Below the pieces are notes generated by a model that saw nothing but the letters and a program-made list of their open reading frames with translations, was not told the DNA's origin and did no database searches. The translations under genes were made by a program, and so were the position numbers. 43,416 nt of DNA from Actinomycetes bacterium. Lineage in GTDB: Bacteria; Actinomycetota; Acidimicrobiia; Acidimicrobiales; CADCSY01. The stretch spans positions 1 through 43,416 of the forward strand of contig JAODBP010000253.1 in NCBI GenBank assembly GCA_025464025.1. Direction: 5' to 3'. Below are positions 13,911 through 22,043 of this stretch, in pieces. Position 1 is the first letter of the stretch. Each line of letters starts with the position of its first letter.

Positions 13911-15524
13911 TTAGGGAGGTCCATCAGCCGGATCGAGCAGGCGGACCGACGGCGGCAGCACCTTGCCCTCGGTGACCGCTCGGACCACGCCGGCGATGGA
14001 GGTCTCGATGCTGACGAGGTGCGACAGGTCCTCGAGGAAGAACGGGTGGTACTCGAAGATCACGGTGGGCACCCCGGCTGCAGCACAGTCGACGACGATC
14101 GTCGAGAAGTGGCAGATGGCGATGCCCGTCTCGTCGAGCACCTGATCGAGCGGCCGTCGGTCGAAGACCAGATCTCCGTCGCTCGATCGCTTCCACGCGG
14201 CCGTCCAGCCGTCCAGGTCGTCGGCCGGGTGGGGGCGGATCGCCACCGGCAGACCGAGGGCAGAGAGCGCGGACAACATCTGGATCGCTGAAGAACGTTG
14301 GATGTCGGGGTCGATGAGCGAGAACCGCGTGGTCGCCGAGGTGAAGTAGGTCACCCGCCGGCCAGGAGCAGCCGGCCGCTGGCGGAGGGGAGGGCCGTGT
14401 CCCACGTCCGGGGCCGTGGAGCCGGCGCGCACCTGATCGGTCCACGCCTGGCTCCAGACGAACATCCGGTCGCTCAGGATCGGGGTCGTGCGGTAGTAGT
14501 CGTTGAGCAGGCCGTGTTGGAGTTGCGTCGTGGCGATCCCCTCCTGGCGGCAGGCTTGGATGACGAGGCCCTCCGCGCCCCACTGGTTCGCCAACCGCAC
14601 CTCGGTCGGCTGAGCCGTCCGAAGCCAGCCGCGGATCAGGTCGGCCTCGTGGACCAGGTCGGACGCTCCGCGCCCGAGCCAGTAGCGGCTTCCGGGGTCG
14701 CTCAGCAGCGACGCTTGGAGGGGGAGGTCCCCGATCCGCTCGGGTGCCTCGTCCTTCGCCCGACGCACCGCGTCGAGGAACGCCTCGGCCGCACCGGGAT
14801 CACCGGCGCGGGGAAAGTGCCAGAGCGGGACCGCCTCCGTGGCGCTCCCGACCGCGGCCGCTCGGCTGTTGACCACCCAGCCGTCGTCCGGATCGGTGAT
14901 CCTCCCCAGCACCCGCGAGTACACGGCGTAGCTGCTGAACTGCCAGGGCCGGGGCGGGGTGGGGCGGGGTCGAGGCGCCAGCCGCCCTCGGATCCGGTGG
15001 TTCCGATCGACGTGATCGATGCTGATCCGACGTGCTCGGGCGAGCAGTTGGGGAAGCCGGCCGACCGCCTGTCGCCCTTCCCGTGGCCGCACCTCGACCG
15101 TGATCCCCGTTCGGTCGGCCTCGTGCCTGACCAGCGTCTCGAGCCCGACCCCTGCGGTCATCGTGATGGTCGCGCCGGAGGCGGCCTCCTCGACGGCGGC
15201 GACCATCGCTCGAGCCACCTGGGCGACCCGCAGCGCGTCGGCGAAGGCCGTGTCGACCGTCGCGAACGGTTGGAGGTCGCCGTAGGCCAGGTCATGGGCG
15301 TCCAGCCAGGACCGGACGGTGGCATGCCGTTCCTGCACGAGGTGGGCGTGCTCGGTGCGAAGGCTCGACGCGTTCCAGAGGATCGGGATGCCGGCTGCGG
15401 TGATGGCGTCGGTGACCTCATCGGGCGCGAAGTAGCCGACGACGACGGCGTCGACATCCCGAGGGAGGTTTCCCAGCCTCGGATCTCCGCCGTCGCCGGG
15501 TGCCAGGACCCCGATCCTCGTCAT
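13911..15524 (-). CDS. GT-B-type surface-polysaccharide transferase (KpsC/polysialyltransferase-like)
   Basis: This 537-residue protein has a divergent N-terminal half and a C-terminal half typical of capsule glycosyl- or glycerophosphotransferases: TTQLQHGLLNDYY (a QHG motif), AIRPHPADD (an RPHP motif) and FSTIVVDCAAAGVPTVIFEY, the sugar-nucleotide loop. Such proteins use CMP-Kdo, CMP-sialic acid or CDP-glycerol donors. Beside a CMP-nonulosonate pathway, transfer of the nonulosonic acid is a reasonable but unproven role. ATG at 15524 is chosen because AAAGG lies 5 bases upstream; a start 13 codons earlier adds only arginine-rich sequence. The gene is divergent from the next one across 112 bases. 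Confidence 0.65.
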   Translation of the reverse strand: MTRIGVLAPGDGGDPRLGNLPRDVDAVVVGYFAPDEVTDAITAAGIPILWNASSLRTEHAHLVQERHATVRSWLDAHDLAYGDLQPFATVDTAFADALRVAQVARAMVAAVEEAASGATITMTAGVGLETLVRHEADRTGITVEVRPREGRQAVGRLPQLLARARRISIDHVDRNHRIRGRLAPRPRPTPPRPWQFSSYAVYSRVLGRITDPDDGWVVNSRAAAVGSATEAVPLWHFPRAGDPGAAEAFLDAVRRAKDEAPERIGDLPLQASLLSDPGSRYWLGRGASDLVHEADLIRGWLRTAQPTEVRLANQWGAEGLVIQACRQEGIATTQLQHGLLNDYYRTTPILSDRMFVWSQAWTDQVRAGSTAPDVGHGPPLRQRPAAPGRRVTYFTSATTRFSLIDPDIQRSSAIQMLSALSALGLPVAIRPHPADDLDGWTAAWKRSSDGDLVFDRRPLDQVLDETGIAICHFSTIVVDCAAAGVPTVIFEYHPFFLEDLSHLVSIETSIAGVVRAVTEGKVLPPSVRLLDPADGPP

Positions 15525-15621
15525 GTACACCTTTCGAGCTCGTCCCGACGCGCGGCGCGGCATCGGGAGGTCGAGCGTATGCAGACCCGAGGGACGGCTG
15601 TTCCAGCGAGGTCGTGTGTCG

Positions 15622-15627
15622 TACCGT
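15622..15627 (+). promoter_or_regulatory. -10 element of the unknown gene at 15637 (leaderless type)
   Basis: TACCGT ends 9 bases before the ATG at 15637. The 112 bases between the divergent genes hold this hexamer and the Shine-Dalgarno sequence of the leftward gene; nothing else was recognised there. Confidence 0.4.
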
Positions 15628-15636
15628 CACGGATCG

Positions 15637-17034
15637 ATGTCCCGATCCGCGACGATCTCGCAGGCCGACAACTTCGCTGGGCGGTTCGGGCTGGTGTTCC
15701 GCTCCTCCGCGGTCTTCTACGTGGCCAACGATGACGCCGTCACCACGACGCTGTCGTTCATGGACTACTGGAAGCTCAAGCGTGGGCTCGATGTCGCCGT
15801 CGTGGCGTCCACCCGCGACATGGCCGGCAACCTCGTCGACCGCGAGCGGCTCACCTGGGCGCCCGGTCAGGTGGTGAACCATCGGACGGCCGTCGCCGAG
15901 GGCAGCGTCGAGATCGAGGTGTTCTGCAACGAGGAGCTGGTGATCCCGTACGCCGCCGTCATGGGCGTGTACGAGACGGCGAGCGGCATCGCCATGGTGC
16001 ACAGCTACGCCCGCAGCTACTCGCCGCACGAGATCGAGGAGGGCAGGGCGATCACGCGTGGCGAGGAGGCGTGCTGGACCTTGCGCGACTCGCCCACGAT
16101 GCGGTCGTTCTGCGTCGTGCACAACGGGGGCCAGGTGCAGCCGGCCCAGCAGGTGCGCCTGGAAGTCACCGATCAGCGCGGCCGGACCAGGGGTGCCGAC
16201 ATCCAGCTGGCGGCCCTGGCCCCGTACGAGACGGTGCGCCTGGTGCCGTCCGAGCATGTGACGGACCTCGTCGGGCTCCTCGACGGCGGGCGCGGCGACG
16301 GCCGGCTCTCCTTCGACCTGACCGGCGCGTTCACCCGGATGCTGGTCGGGGTCGAGTCCGTCGATCGGTCCGACCTCCAAGTGACGCACTCGAACTTCAA
16401 CTACTCGCGCCATGCCACTGACCTGGCCGACGACGACTGCGCGTGGATGGACGTGCCCCGCCCGCCCGGCCGGTCCCAGCAGGTGGTCGTGTACCCGGAC
16501 GCGCACGCCGGCGTCTACGAGGTGGACGCCAGCGACGGGCGACGGACCTTCTCGCCCGGCGAGCGGCTCGAGGTGCCCGCCGATCGAACCCTGGCGTTCC
16601 GGCGCCTCGACGGCAAGATGCCGACCCGGATCGTGACCGGCGTGGTCACCGAGAACGATGGGATCCCCCACGAGCTGTCGCTCGGCGTCTCCACCCGCCG
16701 CAAGCCGTCCAAGCGCCTGGCCTGGGGGCTGGCCGACGAGTCGACCAGCCTGTACGCGCACGACCTCCCGGTGATCTTCGGCGGGGCCACCGACGATCCC
16801 ATGGTGATCACCCTGCACGGCACCACGTCGAGCTCCACGTCGGTCGAGCTCCCGGCGTGGATCCTCCGCGACCTAGGGGCCGGCCTGCCGCTCGTCGAGC
16901 TGCTCCCGGATGCCGCGGAGGTGCTCGGCGGCGACTTCGGGTGGTGGACGGCGCGCTGTGACTACGGCGGGCTGTCGTGGTACTCCTCCCTCGAGCGCCC
17001 GTCCGGCAGCCTCGCAGTCGAGCACGGGTTCTGA
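15637..17034 (+). CDS. Unrecognised 465-residue protein of the nonulosonate region
   Basis: I do not recognise a family. There is no signal peptide or membrane segment; the sequence alternates short hydrophobic and polar stretches and looks beta-rich, perhaps two or three beta-sandwich units (GLVFRSSAVFYVANDD at the start, THSNFNYSRHATDL near 250, FGWWTARCDYGGLSWYSSLE at the end). Aromatic and His/Asp-rich turns would suit carbohydrate binding, but that is inference. ATG at 15637 is preferred to a start 38 codons upstream, which would overlap the divergent gene and add basic low-complexity sequence. It stands alone, 8 bases from the convergent CMAH-like gene. No enzyme motif was found. Confidence 0.7.
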   Translation: MSRSATISQADNFAGRFGLVFRSSAVFYVANDDAVTTTLSFMDYWKLKRGLDVAVVASTRDMAGNLVDRERLTWAPGQVVNHRTAVAEGSVEIEVFCNEELVIPYAAVMGVYETASGIAMVHSYARSYSPHEIEEGRAITRGEEACWTLRDSPTMRSFCVVHNGGQVQPAQQVRLEVTDQRGRTRGADIQLAALAPYETVRLVPSEHVTDLVGLLDGGRGDGRLSFDLTGAFTRMLVGVESVDRSDLQVTHSNFNYSRHATDLADDDCAWMDVPRPPGRSQQVVVYPDAHAGVYEVDASDGRRTFSPGERLEVPADRTLAFRRLDGKMPTRIVTGVVTENDGIPHELSLGVSTRRKPSKRLAWGLADESTSLYAHDLPVIFGGATDDPMVITLHGTTSSSTSVELPAWILRDLGAGLPLVELLPDAAEVLGGDFGWWTARCDYGGLSWYSSLERPSGSLAVEHGF

Positions 17035-17041
17035 ACGTCGT

Positions 17042-18280
17042 TCAGCGCGGCCCGTCGATGCCATCGCCGAGGACCTCCGCCTGCCAGGCGTACCCCCGAT
17101 CGATGAGCCCCTCGAGGAACCGTCGGTTGTAGACGTCCGGCGTTCGGAACCACTCGGCGAGGTACCCGGTGTAGAGGTCCTCGAACGGGATCCGCCCCTC
17201 CAGGACGCTCGCCAGCACCGCGGCGTCGACCCGACAGACCTTCTTCCGCTCCTCGCCGAAGGTCCGCTGGGCCGTCCGACGCACGACCCGGCCCCACGTG
17301 ACCTCGATGGCGAAGGCGATGGGCTCATCGCTGGCGAGACCGTCGAGGAACCGGTCGAGCAGCGGCGCGTAGCGCTCGTCCCACGTCGCCTCCGACACCT
17401 CGCCGAAGTCGGTCGCCGGCTCGATGTGGGGGAAGCCCCGCTGATCGACGTGGAGCGAGCGGGTGATGCCGATGACCAGGTCGCGGCCCGGGAGGTAGAC
17501 GTCGCCCGGCGAGAGGTCGATGAAGCGGTCGCCGGCGACGGCGTTGGCGTGGTCGCCGTGGACGGTCGGCGCCCGGAACGCGTAACCGCGGTGGGCGATC
17601 TTGGCGAAGCATGCGTAGGCCAGGCACCGGTCGAACCCGAGGTCGGCGGCCGTCGCCGCGATCGAGCGGAGCATGGCGTCGTTCTTCTCCCGCAGGGCCC
17701 GGTCGGGATCAGTGATCGCCGGATACGTCAAGGGGTGGCCGGCGGCCGATGCCCCCTGGGCCATGAGCAGCGAGGCCTTCCCCGGTGGTTTCGTGGCCGC
17801 GATCCGTCCGCGGGCCTCCGGGCCGAGGTCCCACGAGTCGTTGGCGTGGAGGACGAAGGCATCGGGGGTCTCGATCGAGATCACGGCATCGCCGGGGGAG
17901 TGGAGGTGCGGGTGGCTCCGGAGCGTGAACGGACCGAACGTCACCGGCTCCTCGTCGAGCACCGAGACCGGGAGGTGGCTCCGCAGACCGACCTGCCGCG
18001 GGGCCAGCACGGTGGTGCCGGCCGGCAGTCGGTCGAGGAAGCGACGGTCGAGGTGGTCGGGGTGGCCGTGGGACACCACGACGGCTAGGCGCCCGGTCGC
18101 GGCCAGGCCGAGCAGCATCGCCGGGTTCATGGCCGGTGGTGGCGAGGGGACCCAGGTCGAGAACGCTGGTGCCTCGTACCAGGGATCGGTGAGGAGCCAG
18201 TGGTCACCGGACCGGAGGAGGACGCTGGCGTGCGACACGAAGTAGATGACGGTCTCCGTCGGGTCGACCCGGTCGCTCAC
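17042..18280 (-). CDS. CMAH-like metallo-beta-lactamase-fold protein without a Rieske domain
   Basis: This 412-residue protein has the metal site SHGHPDH (His71, His73, Asp75, His76) of metallo-beta-lactamase-fold hydrolases. Beyond that, its order of blocks follows CMP-N-acetylneuraminate hydroxylase: YFVSHASVLL and LTDPWYEAPAF before the metal site, an alanine-rich CFAKIAHRGYAF region, and FEDLYTGYLAEWFRTPDVY near the C-terminus, comparable to the ELYIGF...RDPDIYHHLF region of animal CMAH (from memory). CMAH has an N-terminal Rieske [2Fe-2S] domain; none is present here. Cys residues are few and unpaired. GTG at 18280 is chosen because CAGAGT lies 7 bases upstream; an ATG 8 codons earlier (18304) is possible. 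A role on CMP-nonulosonate or an N-acyl group is inferred from location. Confidence 0.75.
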   Translation of the reverse strand: MSDRVDPTETVIYFVSHASVLLRSGDHWLLTDPWYEAPAFSTWVPSPPPAMNPAMLLGLAATGRLAVVVSHGHPDHLDRRFLDRLPAGTTVLAPRQVGLRSHLPVSVLDEEPVTFGPFTLRSHPHLHSPGDAVISIETPDAFVLHANDSWDLGPEARGRIAATKPPGKASLLMAQGASAAGHPLTYPAITDPDRALREKNDAMLRSIAATAADLGFDRCLAYACFAKIAHRGYAFRAPTVHGDHANAVAGDRFIDLSPGDVYLPGRDLVIGITRSLHVDQRGFPHIEPATDFGEVSEATWDERYAPLLDRFLDGLASDEPIAFAIEVTWGRVVRRTAQRTFGEERKKVCRVDAAVLASVLEGRIPFEDLYTGYLAEWFRTPDVYNRRFLEGLIDRGYAWQAEVLGDGIDGPR

Positions 18281-18287
18281 GGTCCCC

Positions 18288-18293
18288 ACTCTG
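18288..18293 (-). promoter_or_regulatory. -10-like hexamer before the CMAH-like gene
   Basis: CAGAGT on the minus strand ends 7 bases before the GTG at 18280 and supports that start over the ATG at 18304. The first base is C rather than T. Confidence 0.3.
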
Positions 18294-18325
18294 TCAGCGG
18301 CCATGGGCCCGGGCACCACCTCGCG

Positions 18326-18331
18326 TACTGT
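18326..18331 (+). promoter_or_regulatory. -10 element of the GT4/deacetylase-like operon
   Basis: TACTGT ends 8 bases before the ATG at 18340. A GGAG in between (18333-18336) is too close to the ATG to be an ideal Shine-Dalgarno sequence, so a leaderless transcript is as likely. Confidence 0.4.
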
Positions 18332-18339
18332 CGGAGCGG

Positions 18340-19392
18340 ATGACCGAGCTGATCCGCGTCCTCGTCGGCTACCAGGTCGACGCCGACTACGGCGGCTCGC
18401 AGCACACCACGGCCCGCGAGGTCCTCGTTCGCTTGGATCCAACCCGCTTCCACGTCACGGCCTTCTACGACGATGCTCCGGACGAGCGGCTTATCCACCG
18501 GCCCAACACCCGGCTGGTGCGCCTCCCGGAGCGTCGGAAGTCGGTAGTGCAGCTCCGCCACCTACTCGCTCGCCGCTACGACCGGCTCTTCTACTGGCCG
18601 CCGATGCCGGCGACCTACACCTACCTGCGGTTGCGGCCGCGCCGGAACCGGCTGGTCACGAGCGTCGAGGGTCAGCTCTGGCACCCGGCCTTCGACCAGA
18701 TCTCTGGGTCGTCCCGGCGGCAGGCCTACGCCCTCCTCGAGCGGAGCCAGCGCTGCACGGCCGTGTCGCACGATGTCGCCGAGGCATACGCCGAGCGCTT
18801 CGACCGACCGATGCCGTCGGTCGCGACCCTCGGCGTCGACACGGCCCGCTACCGCGTGGACGACGGTTGCGAGGCTCGGGAGCCCCTGGTGCTCTTCGCC
18901 GGCAACCTCCAGCGGTGGAAGCGCCCCGAGCTCGTCGTCGAGGCCGCGGCACGCTTCCCCGACCATCGCTTCGTGCTCGCGGGCCGGGGTCCCCTCGAAC
19001 CGTTGCTCCGGCAGCAGGTCGCGCAGTCGGGCCTGCGGAACGTCGAGCTCGTCGGGTACTGCTCGTTCGACGAGCTGCGAGCTCTCTATCGGCGGGCATC
19101 GGTCTTCCTCTTCCCGAGCATCAGCGAGGGGATGCCGAAGGTCCTGCTCGAGGCTGCGGCGAGCGGCCTGCCGATCGTGACCTGCGGTGACTACCGGCCT
19201 GAAGCGGTCCGTCACGGCGAGACGGGTTACGCCACGGCCGACGCGGAGGACATGTTCGCTGCGCTGGGCCTGCTCCTCGGCGACGACGCGCTCCGCGGAC
19301 GCATGAGCGCGGCGGCCGTCGCTGGCAGCTGCGCGTTCGATTGGGACGAGGTCGTCCCGGCCTGGGCCGAGGCGATCGCCGCGCCGTTCTGA
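18340..19392 (+). CDS. Glycosyltransferase family 4 (GT-B retaining)
   Basis: This 350-residue GT4 protein has an N-terminal acceptor domain with the glycine-rich loop YGGSQHT, AGNLQRWKRPELVVEA at the domain junction (about 187-202) and the donor-site EX7E motif EGMPKVLLEA at about 264-273. Such enzymes add a hexose or amino sugar to a lipid-linked glycan on the inner membrane face. No signal peptide or membrane segment is seen. Its stop shares a base with the next start (TGATG), so it is coupled to the deacetylase-like gene. Donor and acceptor cannot be read from sequence. Confidence 0.85.
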   Translation: MTELIRVLVGYQVDADYGGSQHTTAREVLVRLDPTRFHVTAFYDDAPDERLIHRPNTRLVRLPERRKSVVQLRHLLARRYDRLFYWPPMPATYTYLRLRPRRNRLVTSVEGQLWHPAFDQISGSSRRQAYALLERSQRCTAVSHDVAEAYAERFDRPMPSVATLGVDTARYRVDDGCEAREPLVLFAGNLQRWKRPELVVEAAARFPDHRFVLAGRGPLEPLLRQQVAQSGLRNVELVGYCSFDELRALYRRASVFLFPSISEGMPKVLLEAAASGLPIVTCGDYRPEAVRHGETGYATADAEDMFAALGLLLGDDALRGRMSAAAVAGSCAFDWDEVVPAWAEAIAAPF

Positions 19393-20483
19393 TGCTGGCA
19401 GCACGGATCGCCCGTCGATTCCGCGCTCTCGGGCTCCAGCGCGTCGTCGACCGGCCCACGGTGGTCTTCGCCAGCGACGATTGGGGCCTCCTCGGCGTGC
19501 CTGACGCGACCGCGTTCGACCGGATCCGCCGGCGGTTCGGCGAGACCGGCCTCTTCGACACCCACAGCCTCGAGACGGTCGACGACCTCGCTGCCATCGG
19601 CTCGATGTTTGCCCGCCATCGCGATGCCGACGGGTGCCCGCCCGTGCTGAGCGCCTTCTACGTGATGCGCAACATCGACCCCGCGGCATCCTTGGCCACC
19701 GGTCGGCTGGTCGTCCGGGCCATCGACGAGGGTGATCCGAACGTGTACGAGGACGGCTGGTGGGAGGCGACTCTCGACGCCGTCGACCGTGGCGTCATCG
19801 CGCCCTACCTGCACGGGCGCGACCACGCCGACGTGGGCCGGCTCGAGGCCGCCCTCCAGGGTGGCGACGGCGCAGACGTCGTCCGCGACCTCTTCGCGTC
19901 AGGGGTCGGCTTCCACCCCCACGTCCTCCGGTTCGGGGCCTACGCCCACGAGCACTCCGACCTGGCCACCGACCTCGAGGTCCTGACCGAGGGCAAGGTC
20001 CTCTTCGAGCGTGCGTTCGGTCGGCCGGCGACCGTCACCTGCCCTCCGGGCTATCGGATGTCGTCGGGGACCCTGGAAGCGATGGCACGGCTGGGGATCA
20101 TGCACGTCCACAACGGCGGCGGGCCCACGATGCTCGGGCCGGTCGTGGAGGACGGGGTCCTGCACGTGCCCCGCAACGTCTCCTTCGAGCCGGCCATCCG
20201 GGGCGACCAAGTCACGGCGGTCCTGCCGATCGTCCACGAGCTGGTGCGAGCTGGCTTCCCGGTCGTGCTCTCCACCCACGCCGTGAACTTCCAGACCCGA
20301 CTGGTCGACCACCGAGCTCCCACGCTCGACGCCATCGATGCCGTGTGCACCGAGCTCGAGCAGGCCTACCCCGATCTGCGCTACGTGTCGGCGGAGGCGC
20401 TCCGCGGCCAGCTCCGCCGCCCCGGGCTCCGGGTGCGTCCGCGTCGGGCCGTGTTGCGGGCCCTCCGCGCTCAGTCGAGGTAG
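19392..20483 (+). CDS. Polysaccharide-deacetylase-like beta/alpha-barrel protein
   Basis: This 363-residue protein has blocks that resemble NodB-type deacetylase motifs: VFASDDWG (about 24-31) for the Asp pair, YLHGRDHAD (about 138) for the HxxxH metal site, and CPPGYRMS (about 217) for motif 3. The fold assignment rests on these alone. Glycoside hydrolases with related barrels are an alternative. The ATG follows the GT4 stop with a one-base overlap. Its last 13 bases overlap the convergent phosphodiesterase gene. It is the second of three deacetylase-like proteins in the window and is not closely alike the others. Confidence 0.65.
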   Translation: MLAARIARRFRALGLQRVVDRPTVVFASDDWGLLGVPDATAFDRIRRRFGETGLFDTHSLETVDDLAAIGSMFARHRDADGCPPVLSAFYVMRNIDPAASLATGRLVVRAIDEGDPNVYEDGWWEATLDAVDRGVIAPYLHGRDHADVGRLEAALQGGDGADVVRDLFASGVGFHPHVLRFGAYAHEHSDLATDLEVLTEGKVLFERAFGRPATVTCPPGYRMSSGTLEAMARLGIMHVHNGGGPTMLGPVVEDGVLHVPRNVSFEPAIRGDQVTAVLPIVHELVRAGFPVVLSTHAVNFQTRLVDHRAPTLDAIDAVCTELEQAYPDLRYVSAEALRGQLRRPGLRVRPRRAVLRALRAQSR

Positions 20484-22024
20484 CCCAGCGACCGGAGGTG
20501 CGCCTCGAGGTCGACCGCCTCCTCCGGCGTGACCCCGTCGGCCACCGGTCTCGGAGCCGTCGGCACGGCCTGGCCGGTCACCGGGCGATGCACCCACGCG
20601 ACGGACGTGCCCGAGGTGCCGCCGGGTTGCGGCAGCTCGAGCGTGGCGAGCACGGTCGCGAACATGTCGCCCATGTCAGCCGGCTCGTGGGCGCCGGCGA
20701 TCACCGACGGCCCCCGTGCGAGGAGCACGCCGTCGCGGTGGTGCTCCGAACCCCCGTCAGGCCAGGAGAGTCGAGGGTCGCCGTGGTCGGTGCGGAGGAT
20801 CCAATCGTCGGCGGGCAGGAGCACCACGTCGGGCAGGCCCGGGTCCTCGCGGTCGAACGCCTCGGCCTGGGAGAGGCACTCGGCGAAGGGTGCCACACCG
20901 GTCGGGATGGACGACCGTCCGAGAGCAGCGTCGAGGACCTGGCGGACGACAGCGTCGCCCCGAGCGGCCTTGATGTCGGGGCGGAGGTAGAGGTAACAGG
21001 CGCGATCGTCGAGCGAGATGGGCCAGAGCTCGGGGGACCGGTGGCCGGCCGAGATGGGAAGTTCGTCGCCGACCCCGAGGCGCCGCCGGAGCACGGGGCG
21101 GATGGCGTCGCCGACCCGCGCTGGAAGGAGGCGTCCGGCGAGCCGCTGCAGCCCGAGGGCGCGCTGGTTCACGACGCCGTCGAGTCCGGCCTTCGACAGC
21201 CACGTGGCCACGTTGAAGGCGGGCCCTCGGGCGAAGCCGTGGTCGGACACGACCAGGACGGTCCCATCGTCGCCAGCCCAGCTCAGCGCGTCCCCGAGGA
21301 GCGCGTCGACGTCCTGCCAGCAGCGGGTGAGCTCGTCACCGGCCTCGCCGGTCGCCGCCATGGCCAGCAAGCGGTCGAAGTCGAGGTGAGACAGGCGGTC
21401 GGGAACCACGTTGACGATGCAGAGGAAGTCGATGTCGTCGCCGATCTCGCCGAGCAGCTGGCGTCGAAGCTCCGTCTGAGCTGACAGGGCGGCCACGTAG
21501 GCCGCCGCCTCGTCGGGGCGGCGGCGCAGCTCGGACGACGTCAGGGACTTCTGCACCTCGGGCACCCACGTCGGGAAGGCGTCGAGCAGGTCGGGCGGCG
21601 ACACCATGCGGGGCGACCCGGCCGGCGCCATGAAGCCCGATGTGAACAGCTCACCGGCGGGCGAGGCGGGGAAGGCCAGGGGGATGTCGATGCAACCGAC
21701 CTTGCGGCCCGCGGCTTCGGCGATGTCCCACAGCATCGGGATGCGGCCGGATGGGAGGTACGTGAAGCCGCCTTCCTCCACCCGCCACGGGACGGGAGGA
21801 CCTCCCTCGCGCCAGTACAGGACGCCGTGCTCGGCGGGGGGCAGGCCGGTCCACAACGTGGTCCACGAGGGCAGCGTGTACATGGGGATCGTCGACCGCA
21901 GGACGGCGCGGCCGCAGCCACGTCGCATGCGGGCGAGCTCGGGCATCGCACCGAGATCGGCGAGCCCGTCGAGGACGTCGAAGGTGGCTCCGTCGAGGCC
22001 CACGATGGCAACGCGCCGTGTCAC
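20471..22024 (-). CDS. Alkaline-phosphatase-superfamily phosphodiesterase/nucleotide pyrophosphatase
   Basis: This 517-residue protein shows the two-metal site of type I phosphodiesterases: the first Asp in IVGLDGATFD (residues ~6-15), the Thr nucleophile region TLPSWTTLWTG followed by PAEHG, PDRLSHLDFD with the Asp/His ligands, VVSDHGF with Asp-His, and a later histidine in GGSEHHRDGV. It has no clear signal peptide. Substrates in this superfamily include nucleotide sugars and phosphoglycans; here it may act on a glycan precursor or substituent (inference). The GTG at 22024 has TACGGT 6 bases upstream, although the flippase gene ends only 19 bases before it, so it can be read from its own or the upstream promoter. 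Confidence 0.78.
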   Translation of the reverse strand: MTRRVAIVGLDGATFDVLDGLADLGAMPELARMRRGCGRAVLRSTIPMYTLPSWTTLWTGLPPAEHGVLYWREGGPPVPWRVEEGGFTYLPSGRIPMLWDIAEAAGRKVGCIDIPLAFPASPAGELFTSGFMAPAGSPRMVSPPDLLDAFPTWVPEVQKSLTSSELRRRPDEAAAYVAALSAQTELRRQLLGEIGDDIDFLCIVNVVPDRLSHLDFDRLLAMAATGEAGDELTRCWQDVDALLGDALSWAGDDGTVLVVSDHGFARGPAFNVATWLSKAGLDGVVNQRALGLQRLAGRLLPARVGDAIRPVLRRRLGVGDELPISAGHRSPELWPISLDDRACYLYLRPDIKAARGDAVVRQVLDAALGRSSIPTGVAPFAECLSQAEAFDREDPGLPDVVLLPADDWILRTDHGDPRLSWPDGGSEHHRDGVLLARGPSVIAGAHEPADMGDMFATVLATLELPQPGGTSGTSVAWVHRPVTGQAVPTAPRPVADGVTPEEAVDLEAHLRSLGYLD

Positions 22025-22030
22025 CAGTTC

Positions 22031-22036
22031 ACCGTA
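22031..22036 (-). promoter_or_regulatory. -10 element before the phosphodiesterase gene
   Basis: TACGGT on the minus strand ends 6 bases before the GTG at 22024 and lies in the 19-base gap after the flippase gene. No Shine-Dalgarno sequence is seen. Confidence 0.4.
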
Positions 22037-22043
22037 GCGAAGG

